Below are positions 6,086 to 7,580 of a stretch of DNA of 7,580 nucleotides, piece after piece. The notes beneath the pieces were generated by a model that worked only from the letters and a program-made list of their open reading frames with translations, had not been told where the DNA came from and did no database searches. The stretch is from assembly GCA_905236605.1 (NCBI GenBank), contig CAJORD010000114.1:1-7580 (forward strand), written 5' to 3'. The position numbers were made by a program, and so were the translations under genes. Position 1 is the first letter of the stretch. Every line of letters begins with the position of its first letter. This stretch comes from an uncultured Synergistales bacterium (GTDB lineage: Bacteria > Synergistota > Synergistia > Synergistales > Aminobacteriaceae).

Positions 6086-6286
6086 ATGCACGGAACATAC
6101 ACGGCAGTTATTCATAAAGAAGGCGATTTATATGTAGCAGATTGTCCTGAAGTCGGCTCTGTAAGTCAAGGCTCTACTATTGAGCTTGCGTTAAAAAATC
6201 TTCAGGAAGCAACTGCGTTATATCTTGAAGAAACAGAGTATACGCCTTACGGAAACGCTTTTATAAAAACCTTCAATGTGTATTAA
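6086..6286 (+). CDS. hicB: HicB-family antitoxin-like protein (UPF0150), toxin partner lost
   Basis: The 66-residue protein has the HicB partial-RNase-H-like fold pattern: YTAVIHKEGDLYVADCPEVGSVSQGST (5-31) followed by the helix IELALKNLQEATALYLEE (32-49) and a closing strand FIKTFNV. Proteins of this family neutralise the mRNA-cleaving toxin HicA. This is the short form without a C-terminal DNA-binding domain. Its final residues differ from the common FITTFEVAV-type ending, consistent with a breakpoint right there, where a hicA remnant is joined. The ATG at 6086 is the first in frame after a TAA at 6074, but there is no recognisable SD (only GGTA), and the inverted-repeat element ends 15 bases upstream, so expression may be poor. 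It may be a decaying orphan. Confidence 0.8.
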   Translation: MHGTYTAVIHKEGDLYVADCPEVGSVSQGSTIELALKNLQEATALYLEETEYTPYGNAFIKTFNVY

Positions 6287-6330
6287 GACAAGCCGGAGTA
6301 TCTCCTGAAGAATTTTTAAGCGTAAAATGA
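6280..6330 (+). pseudogene. hicA: hicA toxin remnant (last 16 codons)
   Basis: In the frame one base behind hicB, the bases translate as VLRQAGVSPEEFLSVK and stop at TGA (6328-6330). This is the typical C-terminal end of HicA, where a [I/V]L[R/K]QAG[I/V]-PEEF pattern closes the protein. The rest of HicA, including the GS-H catalytic histidine segment and the start codon, is missing: upstream in this frame the sequence is simply hicB read out of frame. A deletion of roughly 50-60 codons, joining the end of hicB to the end of hicA, explains this. No functional toxin can be made. Confidence 0.75.
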
Positions 6331-6350
6331 AAATAACAGGAGGGATTTTT

Positions 6351-6971
6351 ATGAAAAGAAAACTTTTAGCCTTATCTTTAATTCTCATTGTGATTTTCTC
6401 AATGGGTGCGGCGAAAAAATCCGACGAGAAAAAACGCATGGGGATCTTCATCAGCAACTTCACAGAATTAAATATGTATGAGTTCGATTTAGAAGAAGAC
6501 GGCCCGGACGAAATTTTACATTTGGGCGACCCGTATAACATGAGCGAGTTAATTCGTTTCGGAGTCGGACACAACATAATCAACAACAAAAAATTAATTC
6601 AGAAATGCACACGAAAAAATTGCGAGTTCGGAGCCTCAACAATCGCTAAAGAATCCGTGGCCGCGTCCGTGCGAAAATATTTTGACTTACCCGTTAAACA
6701 TCAAAAAGTCATGGGCGACGCTCCTGAAATTGATTTCGACGACAAACTTTATCACTTCGATAAACGCAACTGGAATAGCGACGTGATTTATTATGCTGAC
6801 GTTCAAGAAGTTGAAAAAGACGAAGACGTTATCACAATGTCGGGCGAGCTTTACGAGCTAGACAATCCTAAACACCGTCCGGCGACTTTCGTTGCGAAGG
6901 CTAAGCCTTATAGATGGAACAATAAGGACACGTGGGCGATTTTGTCGCTTAGCGTTGAATGGACAGAATAA
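6351..6971 (+). CDS. Exported protein of unknown function (206 residues)
   Basis: The function is not recognised. An N-terminal signal peptide is clear (MKRK, hydrophobic 5-19, likely cleavage after MGA or GAA near residues 20-21). There is no lipobox cysteine, so it is probably a soluble protein outside the cytoplasm. The mature part is highly charged and starts with MGIFISNFTELNMYEFDL, then LIRFGVGHNIINNKK (68-82) and a close cysteine pair C86/C91 (CTRKNC) that could form a disulfide or bind metal. The second half is rich in strand-like segments and aromatic residues and ends in ILSLSVEWTE. The SNFTE...LIRFGVGHN...NN pattern looks like a conserved family of small uncharacterised secreted proteins, from memory only. 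The start at 6351 follows AGGAGGG with six bases between; the in-frame ATG at 6327 overlaps the hicA remnant stop and has no SD. It probably has its own transcript or relies on read-through from hicB. Confidence 0.85.
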   Translation: MKRKLLALSLILIVIFSMGAAKKSDEKKRMGIFISNFTELNMYEFDLEEDGPDEILHLGDPYNMSELIRFGVGHNIINNKKLIQKCTRKNCEFGASTIAKESVAASVRKYFDLPVKHQKVMGDAPEIDFDDKLYHFDKRNWNSDVIYYADVQEVEKDEDVITMSGELYELDNPKHRPATFVAKAKPYRWNNKDTWAILSLSVEWTE

Positions 6972-6983
6972 TTTTGTTAAAAT
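6955..6983 (+). promoter_or_regulatory. putP promoter
   Basis: TTGAAT (6955-6960), a 17-base spacer and TAAAAT (6978-6983) form the best sigma-70-type promoter in the window. The -35 lies within the last codons of the upstream gene. The predicted start is near 6990, about 34 bases before the putP TTG. Confidence 0.65.
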
Positions 6984-7023
6984 GCAACGAATTTTTTGAA
7001 TTTTTAAGGAGATGTTTTATAAC

Positions 7024-7580
7024 TTGAATATAACAGAAGTAAGCGTCTTTATAATTTATCTGCTTTTTATGTTGGGAATTGGAGTGTGGTTCTTCCTTCG
7101 AGAAAAGAATCAGACTGAACGTGGCTACTTCCTCGGTGATAGAAAGATGGGGCCTTGGGTAGCTGCTCTCTCTGCGGGGGCTTCGGACATGAGCGCGTGG
7201 GTCTTAATGGGCTTGCCCACGTCGATTTATGCGCTTGGCCTTGGACAAATCTGGATCGCTGTCGGACTTGCGCTCGGCTATTCGTTAAGCTGGATCTATG
7301 AAGCTCCTCGCCTTCGCACGTTCTCGATCGCGGCTGACGATTCAATTACGATCCCGCAGTATCTGACAAACAGATTTTTATCTAAGTCAAAGACTTTGCA
7401 ATTAATTTCAGCGGCTGTGTTTCTTGTTGCTTATACAATTTACGCAGCGTCGAGTATAAAGGCGTGCGGAACTCTCTTTAACACAGTAACAGGACTTGAC
7501 ACAACCGTAGCAATGTATTTGGCGGCGGTCATAGTCATCGGCTACACATTCTTAGGCGGCTTCTCTGCTGTTTCATGGAC
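7024..7580 (+). CDS. putP: Sodium/proline symporter, N-terminal part (cut by window edge)
   Basis: PutP is a sodium:solute symporter of the inner membrane (SSS family, LeuT fold) that imports proline with Na+. The 185 visible codons cover about the first five of the usual 12-13 membrane segments. The Na+/proline-site signature ALSAGASDMSAWVLMGLP matches E. coli PutP closely; with the TTG at 7024 as start, D55 and S57 fall at the same numbers as the key E. coli residues. FLGDRKMGPW, ITIPQYLTNRF, the SAAVFLVAYTIYAAS segment and FLGGFSAVSWT also fit. The start is ambiguous: AAGGAG (7006-7011) is 12 bases before TTG 7024, whereas an in-frame ATG at 7012 abuts the SD and is too close. The TTG is preferred. 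The gene has its own promoter. Confidence 0.95.
   Translation, partial: MNITEVSVFIIYLLFMLGIGVWFFLREKNQTERGYFLGDRKMGPWVAALSAGASDMSAWVLMGLPTSIYALGLGQIWIAVGLALGYSLSWIYEAPRLRTFSIAADDSITIPQYLTNRFLSKSKTLQLISAAVFLVAYTIYAASSIKACGTLFNTVTGLDTTVAMYLAAVIVIGYTFLGGFSAVSW

Noticed and set aside
7067..7345. Minus-strand 92-codon open frame
   Set aside because: Antisense shadow of putP, with an arginine/serine-rich composition typical of a non-coding frame.

Overview
This is a bacterial chromosome fragment with tight gene spacing, AAGGAG-type Shine-Dalgarno (SD) sites and several TTG starts. GC is moderate. No gene fixes the taxon. The mix of valyl-tRNA synthetase, class I FbaB aldolase, a DUF362 protein, a YraQ-type permease and a PutP symporter would suit an anaerobic, amino-acid-using bacterium (Synergistota or a Negativicutes-like Firmicute are guesses only).

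Layout. Positions 1-3655 are read on the minus strand. fbaB (class I fructose-bisphosphate aldolase) comes first and ends at a rho-independent terminator. A short spacer of degenerate 7-base repeats follows, with a promoter for a two-gene unit: a threonine aldolase (ltaE-like) and then valS, 15 bases downstream and cut by the window edge. At 3656-3764 a compact divergent promoter region separates fbaB from plus-strand genes. The first two of these are an exported DUF362 protein that lacks the usual ferredoxin module and an eight-base-overlapping UPF0718/YraQ-type permease.

Positions 5596-6085 hold no convincing gene. Instead, a 422-base segment (5649-6070) is bounded by imperfect 24-25 base terminal inverted repeats. 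Inside are a promoter-like sequence, a series of nested and consecutive hairpins, and a small terminator-like hairpin with a T-run. It reads either as a MITE-like mobile element or as a structured non-coding RNA closed by a long terminal helix, possibly both. It stops 15 bases before a small HicB-family antitoxin gene that has no good ribosome binding site. The partner toxin hicA has been reduced to its last 16 codons, so this is a toxin-antitoxin scar.

The window ends with an exported 206-residue protein of unknown function, then a clear sigma-70-type promoter and the start of putP (sodium/proline symporter), which runs off the end.

The most unusual parts are the inverted-repeat/RNA element at 5649-6070, the hicBA scar beside it, and a recurring GAGATG leader motif in front of four genes. 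In two of those genes it creates a three-codon mini-ORF ending at the start codon.
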